From assembly GCA_963733265.1 (NCBI GenBank), contig CAVTCF010000001.1, forward strand, positions 1,426,001-1,490,000: 64,000 nucleotides of DNA, in the 5' to 3' direction. A program made the position numbers and the translations under genes. Origin of the DNA: PALSA-1006 sp963733265 (lineage in GTDB: Bacteria > Pseudomonadota > Gammaproteobacteria > Burkholderiales > Gallionellaceae). Below are positions 1 through 8,371 of this stretch, piece by piece; positions within the stretch are counted from its first letter, which is position 1, and each line of letters starts with the position of its first letter. The notes beneath the pieces are model-generated. The model was not told the origin of the DNA. It ran no database searches and was given only the letters and a program-made list of their open reading frames with translations.

Positions 1-495
1 TGTATTCGCTGCGGGAACACCCAATTGAACCAGGGCTTTTTTGACACTGGTTGCGCGGCGTTCGCCTAGAGCCAAATTATATGCCACGCTGCCACGCTCA
101 TCGGCATTTCCCTCCAGTACGAGTACCTCATTTCGATGATTTTTATAATTGGCAACCTGCTTCTCAAGTACGTCTCTGAATGTGGTTTTAACATTGGCTT
201 CGTCAAAGTCGAAATAAATGCTTTCGTTGTGAACCTGAACTTCATTTGCCGCTGAAGCTGCTGACGGTGCCGCAGTTGTTGATGCTACTGCAGCTGCTGT
301 AGGCGCATTAGCTGTTGACGCAGTTGTAGCATCGGTTGAATCTGTTCGTGCAGAGGTGGCAGACGAAGTCGAAGCCGCATCGCCAGTACTGTTATTCGAC
401 GGGTTATTTCCTTGCGGAGTTGATTGAGCCGGGGGCGTCGGCGATGAGCAGGCAACGATCATCAGGGATGCAAGTAGTATTACTAGTTTATTCAT
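1..495 (-). CDS. pal: Peptidoglycan-associated lipoprotein Pal (3' end outside window)
   Basis: The first 165 codons are present and the C-terminus lies beyond base 1. The start is ATG at 495 with a GGAGAA ribosome site 6 nt upstream. The N-terminus is a lipoprotein signal ending in the lipobox-like MIVAC, followed by a Ser/Thr/Ala/Pro-rich linker of about 70 residues. An OmpA-type peptidoglycan-binding domain then starts near residue 85 with the motifs SIYFDFDEANV and GNADERGSVAYNLALGERR, which are classic for Pal. Pal anchors the outer membrane to peptidoglycan as part of the Tol-Pal system and is normally preceded by tolB; TolB is not in the window. The low-complexity linker is longer than in E. 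coli Pal. Identification is strong from the domain. Confidence 0.93.
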   Translation of the reverse strand, partial: MNKLVILLASLMIVACSSPTPPAQSTPQGNNPSNNSTGDAASTSSATSARTDSTDATTASTANAPTAAAVASTTAAPSAASAANEVQVHNESIYFDFDEANVKTTFRDVLEKQVANYKNHRNEVLVLEGNADERGSVAYNLALGERRATSVKKALVQLGVPAANT

Positions 496-738
496 ATTAT
501 TTCTCCAATATTCAAGGTGTTTCTAAATCCGGTTAAGTTTCAAAATACTTAATGGCAGGAGTGACACAAATAAATTAATCACGCAATTATCAGAACTCCC
601 GCTTTATGTAGCTTATTGAGAAGCTTTTAAGCACGGGACACATTAATGATGGCATCTTTAGTTTGCTTCGCAATAAGACCGGGTATATTTTAACATATAC
701 TATGAGTGCATACCCTTGTGGACAGAATGGTAATAAAG

Positions 739-1236
739 ATGGATGAATTGACACACTTTTCCGGGAGCGGTCACGCCCGCATGGTGGACGTATCGGACAA
801 ACCGAATACTCAGCGCGTGGCGATTGCAAGCGGCGTAATCCGTATGCAGCCTGCGACGCTGGAAAGAATTCGCCAGGGCAAGATTGCCAAGGGCAATGTT
901 ATGGCAGTTGCCGATGTTGCCGCGGTGATGGCGGCAAAACGTACTGCCGAGATGATTCCGATGTGTCACAGCTTGCCGCTTTCCGCTGTCGAAGTCGCCT
1001 TTGATGAAATTGCGCAAGCCGATGCGAGTGGCTGTGTCGGTTTGCGAGTGATTGTTACCGCCAAATGCGTGGGGCAGACCGGGGTGGAGATGGAAGCCTT
1101 GTGTGCCGCCAGTACCGCGCTGCTTACCGTGTATGACATGTGCAAGGCAATGGATAGAGGTATGCGCATCGAACAGATACAACTCGAAGAAAAACACGGC
1201 GGCAAGACAGGTATTTGGCGCAGGGTGGCAGCGTGA
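739..1236 (+). CDS. moaC: Cyclic pyranopterin monophosphate synthase MoaC
   Basis: MoaC converts the MoaA product into cyclic pyranopterin monophosphate, the first stable intermediate of molybdenum cofactor synthesis. The 165-residue product matches the usual length and carries the family blocks HARMVDVSDK, KGNVMAVADVAAVMAAKRT, MIPMCHSLPLS and TGVEMEALCAAS, including the conserved Lys and the Met-Cys-His-Ser segment of the active site. I chose the ATG at 739 because it aligns with the E. coli N-terminus; GTG at 706 and ATG at 727 are in frame upstream, and none has a convincing ribosome site. It is the first gene of a seven-gene Mo-cofactor operon and overlaps moaD by GTGA. No moaA is present in the window. 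Confidence 0.95.
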   Translation: MDELTHFSGSGHARMVDVSDKPNTQRVAIASGVIRMQPATLERIRQGKIAKGNVMAVADVAAVMAAKRTAEMIPMCHSLPLSAVEVAFDEIAQADASGCVGLRVIVTAKCVGQTGVEMEALCAASTALLTVYDMCKAMDRGMRIEQIQLEEKHGGKTGIWRRVAA

Positions 1237-1472
1237 TACGCATCCTTTATTTCGGCCCGGTGGCGGAGCGCGTGCAGCAGCGGGAGACCCGGCTTGAATT
1301 TACGCCGGGGATGCAACTGCAGGATGCCGTTGCAGCACTGAGCGCAAACCATCCGCAGGCCTTCGACATTGTGTGTTTAACTGCGGTTAACCAGGTGCAG
1401 ATAAAAGATATGAATTTGCCCTTGCATGACGGCGACGAGATTGCCTTCATGGCAAAGTTCAGTGGAGGTTGA
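1233..1472 (+). CDS. moaD: Molybdopterin synthase sulfur carrier subunit MoaD
   Basis: This small ubiquitin-fold protein (79 residues) ends in the diagnostic Gly-Gly (KFSGG), whose C-terminus is thiocarboxylated to carry sulfur to MoaE. The start is GTG at 1233, overlapping the moaC stop as GTGA, with a GGGTGG-like ribosome site just upstream; the in-frame TTG at 1215 is less likely. MoaD forms a heterotetramer with MoaE, the next gene, which begins 2 nt after this stop. Length and beta-grasp pattern (RILYFGPVAERV at the start, HDGDEIAFMAKFSGG at the end) are normal for the family. Confidence 0.93.
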   Translation: MIRILYFGPVAERVQQRETRLEFTPGMQLQDAVAALSANHPQAFDIVCLTAVNQVQIKDMNLPLHDGDEIAFMAKFSGG

Positions 1473-1473
1473 A

Positions 1474-1899
1474 ATGCAAGATGCCGTACGTTTGCAAATC
1501 GAAGATTTTTCTGTTGACGCCGAATTGGCCGCGTTGCGGGCCGGCTCCAGGCGCATAGGCGGAATAGCAACTTTTGTCGGCTGTGCGCGTGATTTTTCCG
1601 AAGGGCGTAATGTTTTGCGTATCGACTTCGATGCGTATCCCGCTATGGCCTTAGCGGAGTTGCAACGTTTACGCAGCGCGGCGATTGAGCAGTTCGGCTT
1701 GCTGGATGCACGCATTGTGCATCGCATCGGTAGTGTGACTGCGGGGGACAACATCGTGCTGATTGTCACCGGTGCCGAACACCGTGCCCCCGCGCTGAAT
1801 GCCTGCCACTGGCTGATTGATGAATTGAAACAGTGTGTGCCGATCTGGAAAAAAGAAACAACACCTGTAGGGGAATCATGGGTCACTCCGCATCCCTGA
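1474..1899 (+). CDS. moaE: Molybdopterin synthase catalytic subunit MoaE
   Basis: MoaE inserts two dithiolene sulfurs into cyclic pyranopterin monophosphate to make molybdopterin. Seen in the 141-residue product: GGIATFVGCARDFSEG near residue 30, HRIGSVTAGDNIVLI, and the C-terminal PIWKKETTPVGESWV, which supplies the two catalytic lysines of the family. The ATG at 1474 follows a GGAGG ribosome site by 7 nt. The 3' end overlaps mobB by 22 nt, consistent with translational coupling within the operon. Confidence 0.95.
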   Translation: MQDAVRLQIEDFSVDAELAALRAGSRRIGGIATFVGCARDFSEGRNVLRIDFDAYPAMALAELQRLRSAAIEQFGLLDARIVHRIGSVTAGDNIVLIVTGAEHRAPALNACHWLIDELKQCVPIWKKETTPVGESWVTPHP

Positions 1900-2399
1900 A
1901 GACAAGCATAATTCCCGTGAAAGTTATTTCAATAGTCGGTCACTCCGGTTCCGGCAAAACAACACTGATAGAGAAACTGCTGCCCGTGCTAAATTCAGCA
2001 GGGTTGAAGGTCGCCACGATCAAGCATACGCATCATCACGTGTCCTTCGATACGCCGGGCAAGGATAGCTGGCGTCTGAAGCAGGCGGGAGCAATGGCGA
2101 GCATGTTGGTCACCCCGCATGCGCTGCAATTGGTGGCAGACTATGCCGAACAGCACGATCCTGTTCTGCTTGCACAGCGTTATTTCAGCGATGCCGACCT
2201 GGTGCTGGCGGAAAGTTTTTCGCAAGCGAATTGCCCGCAGATCGAAGTGCTGCGTGGCGCATGTGCAACGACACCGAGAGGTGTCGGTTTGATCGCGCTG
2301 GTAACGGATGTGGAAAGCGCGTATCCGCAACTTCCGCATTTTTCACTGCATGATGTCGATGGCATAGCAAAATTTATTCTGGGGCGGGCGAGGGGATGA
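1878..2399 (+). CDS. mobB: Molybdopterin-guanine dinucleotide biosynthesis accessory protein MobB
   Basis: MobB is a P-loop GTPase that assists MobA in attaching GMP to molybdopterin. The 173-residue product has a Walker A motif GHSGSGKTT about 20 residues from the start, then IKHTHHHVSFDTPGKDSWR, a conserved MobB block. The ATG at 1878 has an AGGGGA ribosome site; GTG at 1917 is a possible shorter start. It overlaps mobA by ATGA. Adjacent mobA and mobB imply the bis-MGD form of the cofactor, as used by DMSO-reductase-family enzymes such as nitrate reductase or formate dehydrogenase; none of those enzymes is in the window. Confidence 0.92.
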   Translation: MGHSASLKTSIIPVKVISIVGHSGSGKTTLIEKLLPVLNSAGLKVATIKHTHHHVSFDTPGKDSWRLKQAGAMASMLVTPHALQLVADYAEQHDPVLLAQRYFSDADLVLAESFSQANCPQIEVLRGACATTPRGVGLIALVTDVESAYPQLPHFSLHDVDGIAKFILGRARG

Positions 2400-2977
2400 T
2401 TGCCGATTGCACTGCCATTATTCTTGCCGGTGGCAATTCAAAACGCATGGGACAGGACAAAGCCTCGCTGCCTTTTAACGGTAATACCCTGTTGCAAAAT
2501 GTGATTGATAAAGTGCAGCCGTTATTTGCGCAGACGTTCATCAGCGTGCGCAGGCAGCGTGCGGATATTTTATTGCCACAAATCGACGATTTGCAATTGG
2601 ACGGTGGCCCTCTGGTCGGGTTGATCAGCGCTCTGGAAGCAATAACGACTGAGTGGGCTTTTGTGGTGGCCTGCGATATGCCATTCGTGGCGCCCGCCGT
2701 AATCGAACAACTGTCAAGTTATCGAGCCTCGCATCAGGCAGTGATTCCTGTCGTGGCTGAACATGCGCAACCGCTGGCCGCTTTCTATGCGCGCAGTTGC
2801 CTGTCTGTGTTGCGTCAAAGCTTGGCGATGGGCAACAAAAGCCTGATAGTGGCGATGAATGCATTGGATGTCTGTTATGTGGCGGAGGAAGAATTGCTGA
2901 AATTTGATCCGCAGTTGCAGTGTTTTTTTGATTTGGATACGCCGCAGGATGTGGCACTGGCTAAAGGAATGAAATGA
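2396..2977 (+). CDS. mobA: Molybdenum cofactor guanylyltransferase MobA
   Basis: MobA transfers GMP from GTP to molybdopterin to form MGD. The 193-residue protein has the nucleotidyltransferase loop ILAGGNSKRMGQDKASL near the N-terminus, the GPLVGLISAL segment, and the metal-binding CDMPFVAP near residue 95. The start ATG overlaps the mobB stop (ATGA), and the stop overlaps the moeA start (ATGA), so translation is tightly coupled across three genes. Confidence 0.95.
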   Translation: MIADCTAIILAGGNSKRMGQDKASLPFNGNTLLQNVIDKVQPLFAQTFISVRRQRADILLPQIDDLQLDGGPLVGLISALEAITTEWAFVVACDMPFVAPAVIEQLSSYRASHQAVIPVVAEHAQPLAAFYARSCLSVLRQSLAMGNKSLIVAMNALDVCYVAEEELLKFDPQLQCFFDLDTPQDVALAKGMK

Positions 2978-4216
2978 AGGATGCTCTACCGTTAATCGAC
3001 GCACAACATCTCGTATTGCAACATGCAGTGCCGCCGGGCACGGAGAGCATTGATCTGTTGCAATCACTCGGGCGCGTTCTTGCGCATGACATTTGCTCGA
3101 ATCGTGATCATCCTCCCTGCGATATTTCCGCGATGGATGGCTATGCGGTGAGTGCGGCAGATCTGGGCGTTGTGCCGACCCGACTGACGGTGGTTGCCGA
3201 CATTAAGGCCGGAGACTTACCCGTGTTGACTGTCCAAGCCGGACAGTGCGCACGTATCATGACTGGTGCGCCTATCCCGCCAGGTACTGATACGGTGATC
3301 CGCGTCGAAGATACACAGGCAATTGCCGCGGATAAAGTGCAAATTAATATTTCCGCAAAAGCGGGAAAAGACATTCGTTGCCGTGCTGAAAACCTGCGTA
3401 CAAATGAAGTGGTTTTGAAAGCAGGTACCGGGATTAATCCCGGGGTGTTGGGTATCCTCGCCATGGTGAAATGCGCCCAAGTGCAGGTTCGATGCCGTCC
3501 AGAGCGTTGCTATTCTCTCCAGTGGTGATGAGCTGGAAGGGCTGCATGATGCGTTCGATATAAACAAAATACCTGATGCCAATAGTTATGCCTTGATGGC
3601 GCAAGTACAGGCGCTGGGAATCGAGCCCAAGCTGCTTGGGATTGCCCGAGACGATCCTGATGACTTGCTCGAAAAACTTAAACAAGGATTGCAATACGAT
3701 GTATTGCTGGTTTCGGGAGGCACCTCTGTCGGTGTGCATGATTTTGTGCGTCCCACCTTGGAGCAACTCGGTGTGAAGATGCACTTTTGGAGAGTACAAA
3801 TGCGTCCCGGTCAACCGGTTGCATTCGGTACGAGGCAGCATTGCAAAGTATTTTGTTTACCCGGAAATCCGGTTTCCAGCATGGTTTGTTTTGAACAATT
3901 GGCCACTCCCGCATTGCGCAACATGATGGGACACACGCGAATCTTCCGGCGTACTTTGCCTGTGCGTTTGGCGCAAGCCGTGGCGCATCGGCCCGGGCAT
4001 ATTGAATTTGTACGGGTCGTGTTGAGCCGCGATGCGGACGGTTATCTGGCAACGCCAACTGGTTCTCAAAGCAGCGGCGTATTACTGTCCATGGCACAAG
4101 CCGATGCACTTCTGGTGCTGCCAAACGGCAGCAGCGGTTTGGCGGCAGGTGATGTGGCGATAGTGCAATTATTGGACGGAACGGAATTTGAGGAAGACGA
4201 CAGGTGCATACAATGA
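2974..4216 (+). pseudogene. moeA: Molybdopterin molybdenumtransferase MoeA, split by a 1-nt frameshift
   Basis: MoeA inserts molybdate into adenylated molybdopterin. The first part (2974-3528) reads through HPPCDISAMDGYAV and RIMTGAPIPPGTD and then leaves frame, ending at TGA 3528. The continuation lies in another frame from about 3502, reading VAILSSGDELEG, then VSGGTSVGVHDF and FCLPGNPVSSMVCFEQL, to a stop at 4216. Removing one base near 3501 (the A of tccagag) restores RPSVAILSSGDEL, the expected family sequence, and a product of about 413 residues. Either the gene is recently inactivated or the base is a sequencing error. Flanking ATGA overlaps with mobA and mogA show an otherwise intact operon. 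Both halves are otherwise well conserved, which favours error or a very young mutation. Confidence 0.88.
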
Positions 4217-4758
4217 CAACGGCAAAGATCGGCATACTGACAGTTTCAGACCGGGCCAGTCGCGGCGAGTATGAAGATAAGGGCGGCCCGGCGATTCATG
4301 CATGGTTTTCACGCGTATTAACTTCCCCGTGGGAGGCAGTAGCCAGAGTGATTCCCGACGAACAGTCGCTAATTCAGGCAAACCTGATTGAGTTGAGCGA
4401 TATCGCGGGGTGCAGCCTGATTGTGACTACCGGCGGTACCGGTCCGGCCTTGCGTGACGTTACTCCGGAGGCGACTGAGGCTGTGTGCGAAAAGCTGATG
4501 CCGGGATTTGGTGAACTGATGCGCACTGCTTCGTTGAAGTTCGTTCCCACCGCGATTCTGTCACGGCAGACCGCAGGCATACGCGGGAAAAGCCTCATCA
4601 TCAATTTGCCGGGTAAGCCTTCGGCTATCGGAGATTGTCTGGAAGCGGTGTTTCCTGCTGTGCCTTACTGTCTTGACCTTATTGGTGGTGCTTATCTCGA
4701 ATCGGATGCGCAACAGTGCGTAGTTTTTCGGCCTGCCCACGCAACCAAAATAAAATAG
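4213..4758 (+). CDS. mogA: Molybdopterin adenylyltransferase MogA
   Basis: MogA adenylates molybdopterin before MoeA inserts the metal. The 181-residue product has ILTVSDRASRGEYEDKGGP at the start, the substrate loop VTTGGTGPALRDVTPEA near residue 75 and NLPGKPSAIGDCL near residue 135, all typical for the family. I chose ATG 4213, which overlaps the moeA stop (ATGA) with an AGG 8 nt upstream; GTG 4204 is in frame. This is the last gene of the Mo-cofactor operon; the next gene is convergent and its end is 1 nt away. Confidence 0.93.
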   Translation: MTTAKIGILTVSDRASRGEYEDKGGPAIHAWFSRVLTSPWEAVARVIPDEQSLIQANLIELSDIAGCSLIVTTGGTGPALRDVTPEATEAVCEKLMPGFGELMRTASLKFVPTAILSRQTAGIRGKSLIINLPGKPSAIGDCLEAVFPAVPYCLDLIGGAYLESDAQQCVVFRPAHATKIK

Positions 4759-4759
4759 T

Positions 4760-5161
4760 TCATTGAGGCTGTATTACCTTGACGTCAGTCACAAAGAACT
4801 CAGTTTCGCCGAAACAAGAATTGAATAAGCCTTTGTGTTGCGCATAGACCAATGCAACGCGTGTGCCCACTTGCTTATTAATGCGCTCGGCGACATCATC
4901 GTCGCGCACTGTAAAATTAAACTTTTCCGGTGCCGCGCCGGGCAAAGAAACCATGGCTATTTCACCTTCCCATGTTTTGCACAGCCAACCCTTTTTGGAC
5001 AGTTTTTGCACGAATCCCGCGCGCTCGCCTTCGGAATAACTGAAGTGTAAAGCTGCAAAAAAATACAAGGCAAGCAATAGCACCGAAATGACCACCAACG
5101 CCAGGATAAACTTGATGGCACGCTTGGGCGCGAATACAGAATGAACTTCAGGGACGGACAT
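4760..5161 (-). CDS. Small single-pass membrane protein, unknown function
   Basis: The 133-residue product has a short N-terminal cytosolic stretch, one strong transmembrane helix at about residues 17-40 (FILALVVISVLLLALYFFAA), and a soluble C-terminal domain with two cysteines (GWLCKTWEGEIA and NSCFGETEFFVTDVKVI). ATG 5161 is preceded by a clear GAGGAG site; an in-frame upstream start at 5173 would remove that site. The style resembles a small family conserved in betaproteobacteria that is sometimes mislabelled as a 6-phosphogluconate dehydrogenase; there is no dehydrogenase fold here. It converges on mogA with only 1 nt between the stops. Confidence 0.75.
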   Translation of the reverse strand: MSVPEVHSVFAPKRAIKFILALVVISVLLLALYFFAALHFSYSEGERAGFVQKLSKKGWLCKTWEGEIAMVSLPGAAPEKFNFTVRDDDVAERINKQVGTRVALVYAQHKGLFNSCFGETEFFVTDVKVIQPQ

Positions 5162-5214
5162 ATGGCTCCTCAATCAATACGGGTAACAATCGGTACCATT
5201 CACGAAATCAGGCC

Positions 5215-5598
5215 TTATATGCCTTCACGAATCTTGGTGTCGTAGATGTTCTTGCATTCGTTTTTTTGATTTGTTTGAAGCGTGACGGCTTGTCTAAGAA
5301 TGTCTTCGGGGATGGCGGGTGCGCCATGTTTGCTATGAGCCGATTTCCGGATAAGACCGAGGTAATTGTTATAGGCCTTTAAGGCGTTATCTTGGCAACG
5401 GGCAAGGTCGGTCACGAGTTGCGACTCAAACCTTTCCTTGGCGGAAGTTTTGGCCAACGCTATATCACGCGTTTGTTGCACAAAAGAATGGAGTTGCTTC
5501 GAGTTTTCTTCCTGATCTTGTTTTATGTAGAAGTCCAACATGTACAGTGTCCCGCATGAAATTAATACGAGCATAACAAAACCGATTTTCGCGATCAT
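5215..5598 (-). CDS. Hypothetical membrane-anchored periplasmic protein
   Basis: The 127-residue product has an N-terminal signal-anchor (MIAKIGFVMLVLISCGTLYML) followed by a mostly helical, charged domain with two cysteines (LARCQDNALKAY, KNECKNIYDT). I do not recognise a family. ATG 5598 has an AAGG 10 nt upstream; GTG 5604 two codons earlier is also possible. The gene lies 53 nt upstream of, and on the same strand as, the other small membrane protein, so the two could be cotranscribed. Confidence 0.6.
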   Translation of the reverse strand: MIAKIGFVMLVLISCGTLYMLDFYIKQDQEENSKQLHSFVQQTRDIALAKTSAKERFESQLVTDLARCQDNALKAYNNYLGLIRKSAHSKHGAPAIPEDILRQAVTLQTNQKNECKNIYDTKIREGI

Positions 5599-5869
5599 CT
5601 TCACTTACCTTTGTCAGTATTTTGGCAATAATGCTTTATATTGAGACTGCACTTTCCTTGCCAATAGGTCAATATGCAAAAGTATCTATGCATATCTAGA
5701 CCTTCCAAATTAAGGTAGGGAGAGCTTGTCTTGATGTTCTATGATTCATTGTTAGATAGATAACTACCAAGGAATAAATACTATTGGTATATTCTGAACT
5801 AATCCAAGCAGCATTTTACAGAATACTTCAGAATGATTTCGCATTTATTAACGAAAGTGTGTCGTTTTT

Positions 5870-6430
5870 ATGAATAAAGCTTTTACCCGCGAGACTGACG
5901 ATGCAGACGATGAAGATGAATTGACGGCTTTGCCAGCCATCCCGGCAGGCACCAAGAATTACATCACGCCGACTGGTTTCCGTCGCATGAAAGATGAGTA
6001 CAAACAATTGTGGGAAGTGGAGCGCCCTGCTTTGGTGCAGACTATTTCCTGGGCGGCTTCAAATGGTGACCGTTCCGAAAATGGCGATTACATCTACGGC
6101 AAAAAACGCTTGCGCGAAATTGACCGGCGACTACGTTTTTTGGCCAAGCGTCTGGAAAATTCCGAAGTAGTCGATCCTGTTAAGCGTCAAGGCTGTGATC
6201 AGGTATTTTTCGGGGCGACAGTAACGGTGAGCCATGGCGACGGGGTAGAGCGTACTTACAGCATAGTCGGTGTTGAGGAAGCGGATGTGAACAGGGGGCA
6301 CATTAGTTGGGTGTCACCACTGGCGCGTGCGTTGCTCAAGGCGCGAACGGATGATGAAGTGAAATTGCAGCTACCCAATGGCGTTGAAGAATTGGTTGTG
6401 GTCGAGGTAAGTTATCGGGAGATTAGTTAA
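5870..6430 (+). CDS. greB: Transcription elongation factor GreB
   Basis: GreB rescues backtracked RNA polymerase by stimulating transcript cleavage. The 186-residue protein has an acidic N-terminal extension (DDADDEDEL), then the GreA/GreB coiled coil with ITPTGFRRMKDEYKQLWEVERP and the tip region ASNGDRSENGDYIYGKKRLREIDRR, whose acidic tip residues act in the polymerase secondary channel. The C-terminal FKBP-like domain ends in SWVSPLARALLKARTDDEV. Only GreB, not GreA, has the YIYGKKRLREIDRR form. The 265-bp upstream gap is AT-rich and contains no gene I can see. Confidence 0.95.
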   Translation: MNKAFTRETDDADDEDELTALPAIPAGTKNYITPTGFRRMKDEYKQLWEVERPALVQTISWAASNGDRSENGDYIYGKKRLREIDRRLRFLAKRLENSEVVDPVKRQGCDQVFFGATVTVSHGDGVERTYSIVGVEEADVNRGHISWVSPLARALLKARTDDEVKLQLPNGVEELVVVEVSYREIS

Positions 6431-6457
6431 GGGCGGTCGTTGGTTAAAAAGCCACAC

Positions 6458-6463
6458 TATAAT
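6458..6463 (+). promoter_or_regulatory. Candidate -10 box upstream of ispD
   Basis: A perfect TATAAT lies 72 bp before the ispD start in an otherwise gene-free gap after greB. No good -35 hexamer sits at 16-18 bp, so this is only a candidate sigma-70 promoter for the ispD-ispF-tsaB-rimI-UDG gene run. Confidence 0.4.
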
Positions 6464-6534
6464 TTTGCTCAGGGTGGGCTTAGCGAAACGCTAACTAAAG
6501 ACTAACGTCTGCAATATTCAATTACAATTCGCCT

Positions 6535-7209
6535 ATGTCAGAATTCTACGCACTTGTTCCCGCTGCCGGTTCCGGTTCCCGAATGGGAAGCGAACTGCCC
6601 AAGCAATATCTCGATTTGTCGGGGCACCCGATGATTTACCACGCGCTCACTACTTTATGTAACTGCCCGCAGATTACAACTGTATTTGTCGTGCTTGCGC
6701 CCGAAGATGAATATTTCAAACGCTACGATTGGTCTCTTTGCGCGGGCAAGCTGGAGCCGCTGTATTGCGGCGGTGCGACACGCGCCGAGAGCGTGGCAAA
6801 CGGCTTGCTGGTATCCGAATTGGAGGCGGATGATTGGGTGTTGGTGCATGATGCGGCGCGTCCCTGTTTGACGCAGGCGCATCTGGGAAAACTAATAACC
6901 GAACTGCGTGACGATGAGGTGGGCGGCATTCTTGCCGTGCCGGTGGCGGATACTTTAAAACGTGCTGATGCGCGGCAGCGTATCGAAAGTACCGAGAGCC
7001 GGGAAAAATTATGGCAGGCGCAGACACCGCAGATGTTTCGTGCCGGAATATTGGCACAGGCATTACAGCAAAGCAAAAACGTCACCGATGAAGCCTCGGC
7101 TATCGAGGCCTTGGGGCTGCATCCAAAATTAGTGGCGGGAGACACAAGTAATTTTAAAGTGACGTATCCGCAGGATATTAAATTGGCGGAGCTGTTATTG
7201 AAAGGGTAG
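6535..7209 (+). CDS. ispD: 2-C-methyl-D-erythritol 4-phosphate cytidylyltransferase IspD
   Basis: IspD attaches CMP to MEP in the non-mevalonate isoprenoid pathway. The 224-residue product has the CTP-binding loop VPAAGSGSRMGSELPKQYL near residues 8-26, the VHDAARPC motif near residue 104 and AVPVADTLKR near residue 139, plus the closing TDEASAIEALG block. It is followed 10 nt later by ispF, the usual pairing for consecutive functional steps. The ATG at 6535 gives the standard family length. Confidence 0.96.
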   Translation: MSEFYALVPAAGSGSRMGSELPKQYLDLSGHPMIYHALTTLCNCPQITTVFVVLAPEDEYFKRYDWSLCAGKLEPLYCGGATRAESVANGLLVSELEADDWVLVHDAARPCLTQAHLGKLITELRDDEVGGILAVPVADTLKRADARQRIESTESREKLWQAQTPQMFRAGILAQALQQSKNVTDEASAIEALGLHPKLVAGDTSNFKVTYPQDIKLAELLLKG

Positions 7210-7219
7210 GGAGGTAACA

Positions 7220-7693
7220 ATGCGTATCGGACAAGGTTTTGACGTTCACCAATTGGTGACGGGCCGCAAACTGATTATTGGCGGTGTGGATATCCCCTAT
7301 GAAAAAGGATTGCTCGGACATTCCGATGCGGATGTGCTGTTGCACGCTATTTGCGATGCGATTTTGGGCGCTGCGGCATTGGGTGATATCGGCAAACATT
7401 TTGCCGATACGGATGCAAAATACAAGGATATAGATAGCCGCATCTTATTGCGCGTGGTGGCGCAAAAAGTCGCAGAGAGCGGATACCTTATCGGCAATAT
7501 AGATTCCACAATCATTGCGCAGGCGCCTAAGATGGCCCCCCACATTCCTCAGATGGTTGACAACATTGCCGCAGATCTCGGCATTGCCAAAACCGCGGTG
7601 AATGTGAAAGCGACCACCACCGAAAAACTGGGCTATACCGGACGGGGCGAAGGTATTGCGGCGCAGGCTGTTGCCTTGTTGACACGAGTTTAA
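7220..7693 (+). CDS. ispF: 2-C-methyl-D-erythritol 2,4-cyclodiphosphate synthase IspF
   Basis: IspF cyclises CDP-ME 2-phosphate with release of CMP. The 157-residue product opens with MRIGQGFDVHQL, containing the zinc-binding Asp and His, followed by LLGHSDADVLLHAICDAILGAA and GDIGKHFADTD; the C-terminal TTTEKLGYTGRGEGIAAQAV is the CMP-binding signature. An AGGGAGG ribosome site precedes the ATG. The stop shares a base with the tsaB start (TAATG). Confidence 0.97.
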   Translation: MRIGQGFDVHQLVTGRKLIIGGVDIPYEKGLLGHSDADVLLHAICDAILGAAALGDIGKHFADTDAKYKDIDSRILLRVVAQKVAESGYLIGNIDSTIIAQAPKMAPHIPQMVDNIAADLGIAKTAVNVKATTTEKLGYTGRGEGIAAQAVALLTRV

Positions 7694-8364
7694 TGAAGAT
7701 TCTGGCTGTCGAAACCTCCACTGAATATTGCTCGGTTGCACTGTGGCAAGACGGCGCTATGAGTGAAAGCGCTGCACTGGTCGGACAGAAACATTCCGAA
7801 GTATTGATGGAGATGATGGACAAGTTGTTGAAAGACTGCGGCGTAACAATCGCCCAACTCGGTGGCATCGCGTTTGGCAAAGGCCCCGGTTCATTTACCG
7901 GGGTGCGCATCGCCTGTGGCGTGGCGCAGGGCTTAGCACTCGGCGCGAATTTAAGCGTGGTCGGCGTATGCACTTTACGGGCCTTGGCGCAGGCTTCCGG
8001 TCAAGACAAAGTCATTGCCGCCTTGGATGCGCGCATGGGGGAAATATATCTTGCTGCCTATGAAAAAATTGGCGGAGAGTGGCGGACTAAAATTGAGCCA
8101 TGTCTGTGCAAAATTGAAAGTTCACCGGCGTTAACGGGCGATGGCTGGTTCGGAGCAGGCAGCGGTTTTGCGGTTAATGACACAGCGTTGTCAGGGCGAT
8201 ATTCCAGCCAATTATCAGGTGTCGATGCCTTGCTGGTGCCGCTGGCAAGTGCCATAGCGCAACTTGCATCCATTGAATTCACCAAGGGCAATGAAGTTGA
8301 TGCCGCTTTGGCTTTGCCGCTTTATCTGCGCGACAAAGTCGCCTTGAAAACGAGCGAACGCTGA
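7693..8364 (+). CDS. tsaB: tRNA t6A biosynthesis protein TsaB
   Basis: TsaB is the scaffold partner of TsaD and TsaE in forming threonylcarbamoyladenosine at position 37 of ANN-decoding tRNAs. The 223-residue product shows the ASKHA-fold start MKILAVETSTEYCSVALW, then HSEVLMEMMDKLL and the FGKGPGSFTGVRIACGVAQGLA block that is diagnostic of TsaB. It couples to ispF and precedes rimI, a neighbourhood commonly seen for tsaB. Confidence 0.94.
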   Translation: MKILAVETSTEYCSVALWQDGAMSESAALVGQKHSEVLMEMMDKLLKDCGVTIAQLGGIAFGKGPGSFTGVRIACGVAQGLALGANLSVVGVCTLRALAQASGQDKVIAALDARMGEIYLAAYEKIGGEWRTKIEPCLCKIESSPALTGDGWFGAGSGFAVNDTALSGRYSSQLSGVDALLVPLASAIAQLASIEFTKGNEVDAALALPLYLRDKVALKTSER

Positions 8365-8371
8365 ACATCAA

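Noticed and set aside
336..536. Plus-strand reading frame opposite pal
   Set aside because: Antisense shadow of the Pal linker; no ribosome site and composition follows the opposite gene.
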